Below are positions 13,044 through 23,843 of a stretch of 64,000 nt of DNA, one piece after another (position 1 is the first letter of the stretch; the number at the start of each line of letters is the position of its first letter). The notes beneath the pieces are model-generated. The model was not told the DNA's origin. It saw nothing but the letters and a program-made list of their open reading frames with translations, and ran no database searches. The stretch covers positions 19,984,036-20,048,035 of the forward strand of contig CM063252.1 in the NCBI GenBank assembly GCA_032158295.1. Direction: 5' to 3'. The stretch comes from Pycnopodia helianthoides (lineage: Eukaryota > Echinodermata > Asteroidea > Forcipulatida > Asteriidae). Both the position numbers and the translations under genes were made by a program.

Positions 13044-13061
13044 TGACGTCATGTGACGTCA
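13044..13061 (+). promoter_or_regulatory. Two perfect CRE octamers one helical turn apart
   Basis: TGACGTCA occurs at 13044-13051 and again at 13054-13061, starts 10 bp apart. The octamer is the consensus site for CREB/ATF bZIP factors. It lies 2 kb upstream of the astacin start codon and 2.4 kb after DDX10, so the target gene is uncertain. The surrounding 12894-13830 holds nothing else I recognise. Confidence 0.45.
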
Positions 13062-13830
13062 TATGGCTTCTCACAAGCAGGGCCAAACCAAAAAGCAAGC
13101 TTCAAGACCAGTGACAGACCACTCGGCCCCTCGCCAGTCTTGGCGATGCGTCCAGTAAATTTGTCAAATCTAATTGTATCACTTGACCCTGAGGCCTGTG
13201 CTGGGGGCATTTCATAAACTAATGGGTGGCTTCAATTGGCCATGAACATAATGGAAATAACACTTAAGTGCATTTATATTATGTACAGTTCTTAATAACC
13301 TATGGACACGTAAGATTTTCAAGGATATTGTAAACACCCTACAGTGAAAGTGATTAGTCTGTACCAAGTCCTTGGTCCGTAAATTATGATACATTTGAGA
13401 ATATCTTCATCCAAATAAAATGATCCTAACACTAGATGACAATTAACAGTAAAAGTTATGTTTTTACTTTTTACTCAAGTTTACAAAAAGTGACAATTAT
13501 CTTTTTAAAGTGAATATTGGAATAACGAAAAGATGTGCATTTTAAACAGGACAAAAACTACGCTTTTAGAAAATACCACCACCCTGAAAACTAAAGCTGA
13601 TGATCTGTGTATTTGGGTAAAAACAAGTATTTCCTTGAAGCCTTCTAGTTGACCAATTGTTGAGTGTAGTTTGCCTGGCCGTTGGATTCATTTATTGAAT
13701 GGTGCGTGTACCATTCATTTCGAAGGTTGGGATATTTTGTTGGTTATAGATATTTATGTAATCCTCTTATGGGATCAACTGAGATTACATGCAACAATGT
13801 AATCCATGATTGATGATTGTCTGATCTAAT

Positions 13831-14213
13831 TTAAAGGAACATTACAGAATTGGTTTTTGCTAACAAAACAGTTGCTGGCAGTGTAAGCACTTTATGTAAT
13901 CCACCATATACATAAACTGACAAACCTGTAGAAGTTTGAGATCGATCGGCCATCTGAGTCACGAAAAAATAGTGAAAAACCGATTACACATTTGCATGAA
14001 ATCATATAGATTCAACAAAATGAAGAAAACGCTCACTGAGCGATAAACTCCAATCGGAAAATTAGTTTATTCATTTCTCATCAAATATGGCATTTCAGAC
14101 AAATATTTCAAGGGATGTTTTCTACTATCATCATCATTAGACCATGTAAGTTTTATGTAAATCTGTGATCAAAAAGTAAATTTGTTCTTACCAATTTTGT
14201 AATGTTCCTTTAA
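13831..14213. mobile_element. TTAA-flanked MITE, family II, copy 1
   Basis: It starts TTAAAGGAACATTACAGAAT and ends with the inverted ACCAATTTTGTAATGTTCCTTTAA-type repeat. It is 383 bp including both TTAA sites, with no coding capacity. The second copy, in opposite orientation, is at 16410-16801. Terminal repeats and TTAA target fit a piggyBac-type non-autonomous element. Confidence 0.85.
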
Positions 14214-15028
14214 ATTTAAAGCTCTATAATTCAGTCATAGCATGGTGCCAATCCCAAACAAAACCCAAAAGGTATTTTAGGACCAGTGGATCGAGACTTG
14301 TGTTAAATTGCAGACAATGTATTCTAATTATTAAAAATTGACCTTTCATTTGTGCACACCTGAGACCATCTGTTGGATAACATTCATCACCCCTTATAAG
14401 AAAATGGCTTAACCCAAAATAGTGTAAGAAAATTTATTTAAACAAATTTACAAAAAACACATATCTCGTTTTATTGCACATGTTGTTTTAACATAATTTT
14501 TAAAAGATTGAAGTTTGATTTGGTTAATTTTTAGAAGCTTTAAGGCAATTGTACATTGGGGGAATTATCTGGAGAGGTGATGATGTTTGTAAAAAACTTT
14601 TTGAATAGACAGCATCGACAATGGGTGTAAATAGAAAGGTCATCGGCTGTCAAAATATAAGTGCACCGCTGGGGGGTATTGGAGGGTACATAAAGAGAGG
14701 GACCGGTGTGGGTGACATTGGATATTAATACCAACCTTCTTATGGAATCAACTAAAGCACATTGGAAGAGAGGACTACATCCGGTTAGTGACTCTAGCTT
14801 TGTAGCGAACCAGCAACTCATTCATCAGTAAGTCGGCTTTGCAGATAGGAGAGAACTTTTTCAATAAACGGGAGTTCTGCGGGATAGTTTGAAGGAATAG
14901 ACCATCTCGAAGAAATATTTGCTTCTGTTTGTTAGAATTTATCACCAACTACGGTTTAATGATAACCTTGTGCTTTTTGCTTCCCTGATCCAAGAGTTGG
15001 TTTTTACACAGACGTGGATATTTAAATC
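14214..15028. other. Upstream flank of the astacin gene
   Basis: AT-rich sequence with no gene I recognise. The transcription start of the downstream protease must lie here or in an unseen 5' exon. I see no clear TATA box at a convincing distance from the ATG at 15029. Confidence 0.4.
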
Positions 15029-18000
15029 ATGGAAATTATTTGTTCGTTTTCAAGATTTCTCTCCACTTTTTCATCTTCAAAGTTATCAGTGGCGTTTGTT
15101 TTCGTATTAATCACATTCGTTTTTGACAACACAACTGCACGACCGTGTAGCCGGAATAATCAAGAATTACGTGGTAAAAGTCCGAGGAAAGTTTTTGAAG
15201 CAGGCACGGAGACTTTCTCAAGGGAGCCAGAAGCGCTTATGGACGGGGGAACCATTGTTGGGAGGATCGGTGAGACGGAGCATCCTGTTGAAGAGAGACC
15301 ATGGCAGATAAATCAGGGTGAGTTAAACTGGTTCTACACGAAGTACTTCCATAACGATCTGAATTGCCTCCAATCCAATCGAACTCAATGTTTGTTTTGC
15401 ATACAAAAGAAGTGATACTTGCACGTCAAGTGGTCCAAACAAAGGGGGAGGGGGGAGTTCCCTCTGCTCAGAAACCTTGAACCATCCCCCCTATGAGATC
15501 GCAAAAAATGCACCAATGACTGGTTTGATACATTAAATAACCCCCTTCCCAATTATGTACCCCCACCCCCACCCCCAGTGAAAATGTCTGGTCTACGCCA
15601 CTGGGACTTGAGTTTCTGTGAAAAAGAATGAAACATTTTTGCACACCTTAAAAGTTTCACATTTTTAGTTGATTTTGGGGGGTTCTGTAGACTAACCGTT
15701 CTTTCATTTCGCCCTTAAAATCTCAGAAAAGTATCGGTTTGTTTTAGGAATCGATGGCCGTTTGTCTGGCCGTGCTTATAATAACACAAACTATAAGAAT
15801 TTTGCGACTTTGTTAAGGATTTTAATTTCTGTTTAGAAGTTGGGGGTACCCTATAAGTTGTCCGTTTATATCCTAACAAAAAAGAGCAAGTAATTCAGGG
15901 GAACAAGTTCAAATTAATTTAATCTTGTAAAATATTGTAAGTCAGGAACATTACTCGATAGGCTACCGTTCAAATATTTTGTTCTGTACAATAACTCAAA
16001 GTGAACTTGCGTTGAGATTGGATTGTACCAACAAAGTGAAGAATTCCCTCCCCCGCATCTGTCAACTCCTGCGTGAAACCTTATTTTTTCGCCCCTGAGC
16101 AGAAACCATGCGTAAATGTTTATATCAAACAAGTCCATGAACTGTTCTCTTCTTAAACCGGACGAGGTGACGCTTAACAAATAAACATAAACTGATATAA
16201 AGAAACAATAAAGAAAATGCGATAAACTTGGCCTTGCTTCAACCTAAACCCGCCCTTGGCACGCACGCATCTTTGATTTCTCAAGATGTTTTTGCAGATG
16301 TTTTTGAAGGCACTAATGATGTTCTTGCGAGAACTATAAAGTAACCGTTGAATGAAAAGGCTATACACCACTTTGTTCGCAGCCTCTAGATCTTAATTTT
16401 TTATGGTGATTAAAGGAACATTACAGAATTGGTAAGAACAGCTTGTAAAATATACTTTTTGATCACAGATTTACATGAAACTTACATGGTCTAATGATGA
16501 TGATAGTAGAAAACACCCCTTGAAATATTTCTGTCTGAAATGCCATATTTGATGAGAAATGAATAAACTAATTTTCCGATTGGAGTTTATCGCTCAGTGA
16601 GCGTTTTATTCATTTGTTGAACCTATATGATTTCATGCAAATGTGTAATCGGTTTTTCACTGTTTTCTCGTGACCCAGATGGCCGATCGATCTCAAACTT
16701 CTACAGGTTTGTCAGTTTATGTATATGGTGGATTACATAAAGTGCTTACACTGCCAGCAACTGTTTTGTTAGCAAAAACCATTTCTGTAACGTTCCTTTA
16801 AGAGTAATTTGTAAATTCTGTTTCCCCCCACAAATATTCGTTTAATACCGTTGTCAGATAATTTTGTATTCGTTTATTTAGAAATTTACTTTCACTTTAA
16901 ATATCGTAATGTAAATACCGTACATGGACAACGTTTCTTGTTAAAAAATATCATTACGTAAAATGTTGTTCTGAAATAACCGTTATCCTTTTAATGTTGA
17001 TTGTTTCGCGCACTACAACTTTCTTGAATTTTTAGCCAAACTGTAAAACGTTCATATAAACAATTGAATCACTGAAAACGTTGACGAATTTGCAGGATCA
17101 AAGAATTCGCCATATTTCTGTTGGATTTTGTTTGAGAAAAATACCTACCATCAGACAGTGGGGTTCCGTCATTTTAAATTGTTTTCATTTTCGGGCCAGC
17201 AAACTGGTTTGACCTACCGGTCGAATCGGGCCACAACGTCAAGGTCTCACAGCTTGAGAAGGACATACCAACTTCTTAAACATCAGAAATTGTGAAAATA
17301 AGAGGTTTGGGTCAACCCTCTAGCTTCTGATAAAGTTCCAAACCGAATCTTGCCCAAAAGTGCAAATTGATCAGAATGATTTTCTATGATCCAAGTATTA
17401 CTTTTCGTTGTTAAATATTTGGTAATGTTGTAAAATTAATTTCAATGTTTCATTGTAGGTTTGTGCCCACCGCCGCTAGCCGATTTATGTGCAATTGAAG
17501 TACCAGGCCCCTCCGGTGGAAGTAAGTGTAACACCCCCATTTTAAAATGCAATAGTTCATGTTTCTGGTATCCAATCACGGCTCCGGCACGTGGTTTTAA
17601 AATGGCGGACAGAACCGACGCAGTAGTATCACCATTACATTATTTTGAATAAAGTTTAAAGTAATAAAAATAATAGGTTAAAAACGTAAACTTGTTTGGT
17701 GGGAGAACAGTTTTTCTGCTATAAATTGTTATTTTATATGTAAATATTTATATATTTTTTAAATCGGTAAAAGCAGGTCTTCGTCCAGGCCTACAGAAAA
17801 GAAACGTTTTCGTTTCTCAAAACTTGTTGCTTATATTTAGCTTCAGGATATTTCTTTAATTCAATCATTTCCTATTATAAGATGATTGTTGAGACTATAA
17901 AAATAACTACTGTTCCCCCCCCCCCCCCCATCAGCCCAGCAAGCGTTCGTAACCCCATTCTTCGAGGGAGATATCGTTTTAGATCCCGGTACACGACGCA

Positions 18001-21000
18001 GCTTGGGCGTGGCGAGCATGATGCATCGTGCCAAACAACACGGTCACCGCGCCGTGGAGGCTGAGCAGCGCTCCCGTAGGCCGAGGGCTGCCGTCCGACC
18101 AATAAACCAGCGATGGACAGACGGGGTTATTCCCTACATAATCGACGATGACTTCGGTAAGAAAATACCACCAGGAAAGAAACAAAATCGCTCAAAGTTG
18201 CCGTCAAGAAAATTGTAATACATTTTTTTAAACTAATGCTTTCTCAAGACGTTTTTGTGATGAAACTCAAACAGGCTCGTTTCCATTGATTTTATTCAAA
18301 TATGTTTATTTTATGTGTGTAAATATCTACTTTGCTGTTTAGATTTTGTTTTTTAGAGAACTTGTCTTGCTATTTGTTCTACTACCGCGGAGTAGATTTT
18401 CGGAATTCGGGAGACTTCTCAGTTCTGAAAAGTTATTTTAATTCGCATATACTGAACTTTCGGCCACCAATCCAAGTTTAGTGCTTAACATTCTTTACCC
18501 TTATCACAATGAGATGAATTATGATTTAATTTTTTTTTGTTTTAAGTTTTTGAAATTTTAAAATGTCTTTTTTATTGGTCATCCTGAGGAAAACATTCAA
18601 TAAAAAAACTTGTTGTTCGAGGGTACCCAACAATAAACAGACATTGATTAGTAATAGAAAACTACAACAAAACATAAAAATTCACTTTCCGTCTTAAATG
18701 AAAGCTCTTTATGTTTCAGGGATTAACGTGACCCAACTGATAAAACTTTTACTTTAATGTAAATGATAACTTAATAATTTCTGACCAATTTTTTTACAGT
18801 ATTTGAAGATCAGGAAATGTTCAATTGAATTTGGTCATATTATGATAAATATTCTTCTGACTGGTTTTCTGGAAATTTATAACTGTTTAAGCAACAATTT
18901 GTTTGGTGACTCTGAAAATGTTAGGTTTTTTCCATTATATTGAATTGCTATCTTGTGATATACTCTTCATTGTGATATACTCTTCATCAGCTCCATCTAC
19001 AGCTAGATTGATCCGTGCTGCTATGAAGCACTGGGAGAGTCAGACATGCATTCACTTTAGACATCGTAGATCCAAGGACAGAGACTATATACGCTTTGCT
19101 TACTTCCCTGGGTAAGGATTTTATTAGGGGTTTTTAACAAAATTTGTAGGATTTTTCATTGAAATTATACTTTGGTAGCTCAGAGTGGGATTTGAACCTC
19201 CTTCTCATTCCACTCAAAATCAAAATCCATACTCTTTTCATTCAATTCACTCTATTTTGTTTACAGAAATTTTTACTTTTTGCTCAGAGTGTGAATCGAA
19301 CCCCCATAACTGCAAGGCAAAAACTCCACACAAATATACTGTGGGAGTTTTGGTCAAGCAGTATAAGTGCTTTCTTCTCTAAGTTTATTGTGAACGGAGG
19401 TTCGAATCCTGGTAGGTCATTATGCGTCAACTGAGCAAGAGATCTACTGGGAGTTTTGAGTAATGTAGTGCTTGGTTTTCGTATGTGATAAATATTAATT
19501 TGACTTGATGTGTTTTTATCTTCCCACAGCTGTTGGTCTTTTGTTGGACGTCAAGGAGGGCAGCAGATCGTTTCCATGGGGCCAGGTTGTGCAGTCTTGG
19601 GTACTGTCATCCATGAAATAGGTCACGCTGTGGGTTTCTGGCATGAACAGGTATAATCAATAAAATCACATGCTTTTTATGCTGATCAAGCTCGTAGGCC
19701 CTTGTTTCCCCTTGTACTTTTCTAAATTTGAAAAGTTCAATCATATTCAACTACTGCATCAGTGGACTCTGTTTAAAAGAGATTTATGTACATAGTGTCA
19801 CCGCAAACCTCACTTGATTGTCTGCATTGCATGACCTCAAACAAAACCTACTGCTGACTTGTCTAGGCTATTATTTTAAATAACAAAACAACAACTTGCT
19901 GGATGATTCTGATGGATTTGGGTCATTTAAAGTTAATGTCTGACATCAAAGTGAGGTTTTGATTCATAACGATGAACTAGGATTTGTTAAATTCACAATA
20001 TTTTTTCCCTTTCTTTCCTCCTTTAAACTGTTTAAAGACTTCGTCATTCACAGATTTTTTGTTTTCCTGTTTAATCAGAGCCGTCGTGATAGGGACAAGT
20101 ACGTCAAAATCATGTACCACAACATCGTACCAGGCACTGAGGAGAACTTTGGCATGATTGACCCTGTGAATGTAACCAGTCTGGGCTTCCCCTATGACTA
20201 CGAGAGTATCATGCATTACCCTCCCAATGCCTTCACTGCTACCGGTCTACCTACAATCAAGATTAGGAAAATCGGCCGCAGACACGGGTTCCAGATGGGT
20301 CAACAGCAGGGACTGAGTGCACTGGACGTAGCTCAGGTCAATGCCATGTATCAATGCAACCAGAGGAAAATGGCCAAACGATCAAAGGGTATGTGCGCCG
20401 CTTCGTTTCAAATATAATGTTGAGAACAAAAGCATACAAATTTACTATAATTTTTTGGGTAAGAACAACTTTGAGTAAGTTTACACTATTGGGTTTTTGA
20501 GATTCAAGCCAGTCACAAACAATCGTATTTCATAAACAACCAATTGGGTGATGCATAAAGTGGGTTAAAGTGGGTTACATGCTAAAAAAGTTAAAAAGTG
20601 TCTTCAATAGTTGTACCAAATGTTACTGATTGTGGAATTGCATTGAAATGATTTGGCTCAGAACAGTAGATACATGCTGAACACAAGTGAGTTAAGCTGA
20701 AACGAGGTTACTCCAAAGATTCTGAATACAAACAGTATTTTCAACCTTGTGAAACTTTGGAGAAAAGGTTTCATGAAATTCTTGTATTAAAATGCATTTC
20801 CTTCCCTCCGCCTTGATAGAGGAGTGTACACCAAGCAAGAAAGGGGATGGACGCGAGTACAGAGGTAACCGTGATTTCACCGTCTCTGGGACGACTTGTC
20901 AGAAATGGAATTCACAATGGCCACACAAGCAGGAATACTGGAAGGAGGAGGCTGAGCGGAATGAGAGACAAGGGTTGGGGGACCATAACTACTGTCGTAA

Positions 21001-21097
21001 CCCATCAGGAAAGAGGGAGAGACCGTGGTGTTTTACCACGCTCAGGAAGACCAGGTGGGAATACTGCGATGTGACAATATGTGCGCAAGAGACATAA
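15029..21097 (+). CDS. Secreted astacin-family zinc metalloprotease with C-terminal kringle
   Basis: Exons are 15029-15317, 17459-17521, 17935-18156, 18991-19111, 19530-19650, 20079-20388 and 20820-21097. Phases are consistent and give 467 codons plus stop. Residues 1 to about 37 form a signal peptide with the hydrophobic run LSVAFVFVLITFVF. The propeptide contains FEGDIVLD, the FxGD aspartate-switch motif that holds astacins inactive, and a basic stretch (RSRRPR) before the mature start. The catalytic domain has WTDGVIPY, HEIGHAVGFWHE (zinc ligands H260, H264, H270; base E261), the Met-turn SIMHY, and the four usual cysteines. The last exon (residues 376-467) is a complete six-cysteine kringle with EYRG, NYCRNP, PWC and EYCD. 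Kringles bind protein or lysine ligands, so this one probably positions the protease on matrix or cell-surface targets (inference). There is no EGF or CUB domain, unlike tolloid/BMP1. Short match to any named gene is not claimed. Confidence 0.92.
16410..16801. mobile_element. TTAA-flanked MITE, family II, copy 2
   Basis: It is 392 bp with TTAAAGGAACATTACAGAAT at the left and the inverted ACGTTCCTTTAA end at the right. It lies in the first intron of the astacin gene, inverted relative to the copy at 13831-14213. The two copies match along their whole length with scattered substitutions, so both probably moved in the same past burst. The rest of this intron (15318-17458) shows nothing else I recognise. 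Confidence 0.85.
17915..17929 (+). repeat. C15 homopolymer in a polypyrimidine tract
   Basis: Fifteen consecutive C precede ATCAG, the 3' splice site of the astacin prodomain exon that starts at 17935. It acts as the polypyrimidine tract. Length errors in sequencing or slippage in vivo are likely here. Confidence 0.8.
18313..18432 (+). repeat. Dispersed repeat, copy in astacin intron
   Basis: About 118 bp containing AAATATCTACTTTGCTGT, CTACTACCGCGGAGTAG and GAATTCGGGAGACTTCTCAG. It is present in reverse orientation at 55863-55980. The CTACTACCGCGGAGTAG core is a near-palindrome around CCGCGG. The family is unknown to me. Elsewhere in introns 18157-18990 and 19112-19529 I see only weak SINE-like B-box remnants near 19400. 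Confidence 0.7.
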
Positions 21098-21104
21098 TCA
21101 TAAT

Positions 21105-21497
21105 CATCAGGCATTGGTAGAGCGCCATCATTCTAGTTGCCTATTCCGAGACGCTTAGCAAAGTGAAGTATTTTCCTGCAAGGTATTGTGGAGCTATGTT
21201 TTTGAAGTATGAGACCTATTCCTTTCCATAGCACCATGTAATGGTTTACAAGGTGCTGTGGCGCAATATGCTGCCAATCAAACCAGAACACCTGGGCGAA
21301 CCCCTTCTCTTTTCGATAAGTGCATTACACAACACAGAGGACATACGGCTATACCTCCCATCCGAAGGACGCAGCAATAAAGGTTAAGTGTCTTGCTGAG
21401 GACACAAGTGTCACAACCGGGACTCGAACCCACACTCTGCTGAACAGAAACCCAGAGCTTGAGTCCGGTGCTCTTATTCGCTCGGCCACGACACACC
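21105..21497 (-). mobile_element. tRNA-derived SINE, copy 3, just after the astacin stop
   Basis: On the minus strand it reads GTGGCCGAGCGAA..., then GGGTTCGAGTCCCGG (B box), then CACTTGTGTCCTCAGCAAG, and ends in a GGCGCTCTACCAATGCC tail. It starts only 8 bp after the astacin stop codon, so it forms the start of that gene's 3' UTR. An AATAAA at 21376 lies inside it and could serve as poly(A) signal. Same family as 6490-6815. Confidence 0.75.
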
Positions 21498-22464
21498 ATG
21501 AAATGTGGTTGAGAAATATTTATACTTTTGTGTGACTGTTTCAAGTAGTATGGCATTGTGTTCAATTTTCTTGAGTAACTCTAGTAGGTGCATGGTGTGG
21601 ATTTGGATTATTATAAACTATGTTAAAGTGATGTCAAACTCCAACCATTCTTTATTGAGTACTGTGTTGGAAAAGTCTCCCATTTTTGACTCCGCCATTA
21701 CGACTCCACCATTAATGTCTGATGACCAATCCTTCATAATGGTACACTCAGAGTAACTGTGTACAGTTAAGATGCTGTCATCAAGGTGGGGCACTAGGGA
21801 GAGCATCCAAACTATCAACAGCCACCATTGGCTGGTTTTGTGTTGTTGACTTTATTACACAGAAGTATGAACAACCAATCGTAGGAGATGTTACATGCAT
21901 TAAGCTCAACTTAACAATCTAAGAGTGTTATGACAATCACTTAGTTTCGGTAGCCACATATTTAATTTTGATTATTCATAGAAATGTTTATGGAAACGGA
22001 GGAAAGTGTATGATTTATTTGCTGCAAAATAAGTTTTAGAGCTGTAATTATAATGACGACTGAAAGAGACAAGTATTATTTGTTATTGGCAAGATATTTT
22101 TGTCAAAAAGCTGCACTTCTGCTGTAATTCTTTGTTTGTAGGTAATAAGTGCTTGTTAAAAACAAAATCCTTAATTTGAAAATGCACATCTGACAATTAT
22201 TGTAGATTTCCTAATGGGTAGGTACAAAAAAAGTATTATGAATATGCACATTGGTCATTCATACCAGCTTTTGAAAAAATCCACATACTCACAATTGAGA
22301 CAATTACTTATAAATGCCTTATCTTCTACAAGCTGAAATTATTGTCTGAAAAGAATATCTGTATCTCTTTTTTTATATTTTCAAAGTTGTCTTTGCTGCA
22401 CTTGTCTTGTCTATTTTATGAGTTTACTAAGTGGTAAAAAATATTGCTTAATATGGATAATGGA
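21498..22464. other. Intergenic or astacin 3' UTR sequence
   Basis: AT-rich sequence between the SINE and the next TTAA element. Short open frames are not conserved-looking and I recognise nothing in them. Confidence 0.4.
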
Positions 22465-22731
22465 TTAACCCTTTAGAGAACACAGGGGCTAGAAACGGCT
22501 TGTACCAAAACGCCCATAGCAGCCCCAACAGCTGCAAGATCTGACCTCCTACTTCAAGTAAAGGTCATGACCTGAATTGACTGTTTCCCATGTTAACATA
22601 GTATCTATATTTCTAAAACAAAACAAAATTTCGGTTGTATATTTATTTTTTCCAGACACTTTTATAATAAAAAATTAACAATAAAACCATGTCTGGGCGT
22701 ATGGTGACGATTTTGGTCTCTAAAGGGTTAA
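22465..22731. mobile_element. TTAA-flanked MITE, family III
   Basis: A 267-bp element bounded by the perfect 15-bp inverted repeat TTAACCCTTTAGAGA / TCTCTAAAGGGTTAA. The ends TTAA-CCCTTT resemble classical piggyBac termini. It contains no open frame of size. Only one copy is in the window. Confidence 0.75.
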
Positions 22732-23843
22732 AAGTAAGTTTTACAGATTTTTACAGATATATTTTATTCTCGTCTCCATTTTGATCTCCCTCCCTCGTAT
22801 TAACTTTAACTTTGTTTTGTGGCTGCCTGACAAACATATATAATAAAAGCACAGACTATTTTATTATTTATTATATTCAAGATGATTTGTTTGTTATATA
22901 TTTTGTTTATAACAAAGCAGTTTTACTATAAGTTCATTTCCTCCAACTGTTTTGGGGTGGGTTTTTTTTTTTTGGGGGGGGGCAAGTACAAAAAAATGCA
23001 CATATGTTTTCTCACCAATTGCTGCCAAGATTATTTTAAAGAGACAAAATATCCAAAGAACTGAATACATGATGAAAATGTGTTTGTTTTATCAAGTTTT
23101 GTTTTGTAATATTTATTGTGTCTTGAAATTTATTATGCTCAAGTTCTTTATTTATAAATGTTAATTGTTTATCATTGCTTATCCTAAGCATATATTATCC
23201 AATTGATAACAAATCTAATATTGCAGATTTTACATCACAATAAAATACTTATCGTGCATATTTTTGAAATTTCCTGGAGAAAATAGGAAAATACCTGTTG
23301 GGCAGAATCGTTCCACTCTTTGATTGCAATTCACATACTCTTTACCCAATTTTAGTTTGCATTGTGTGTGTAAAAGCCAAACAGCTTAACCATTAATTGA
23401 GCTGTTATGCTTTGAAGGATGTCTACTTTGACAGTTGTTTAAACTCGTATAATTAGAAAGTTAGACAAATTTCTAGAAACTGAAATGATTCACTGGAAAG
23501 TAATTTAATATTTTTTTATTTAAAAGGATACAATGAAATAATTTAAATGTTTACTTGCTTAACCCTGTTAGTGAGTCTTGAGTGATACAAAGTTCATACA
23601 AGAAGGCAATTTATGAACTTCAGTTCACTCCCAAACCGTTTCATGATAAAACTGCAAATTCTTCCACAGGAATTCAGTCCGAACTGGTCTGATGTACAGG
23701 AACTGTACATGTGAGTCATCAGTTCAAAAGATGGTGACAACTGAGACAATCTCAGCTAAAGACATTGAGCCACAGCCAATGTTGGTTCAGTTACTCTATT
23801 GTCATAACACCTACATGTGATAGCAGGCAGTGATGAAGATGCG
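22732..23843. other. AT-rich intergenic region and LYRM2 3' UTR
   Basis: It contains T- and G-homopolymer runs near 22965-22985. The minus strand has an AATAAA at 23520-23515 that could be the LYRM2 poly(A) signal. Nothing else is recognisable. Confidence 0.4.
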
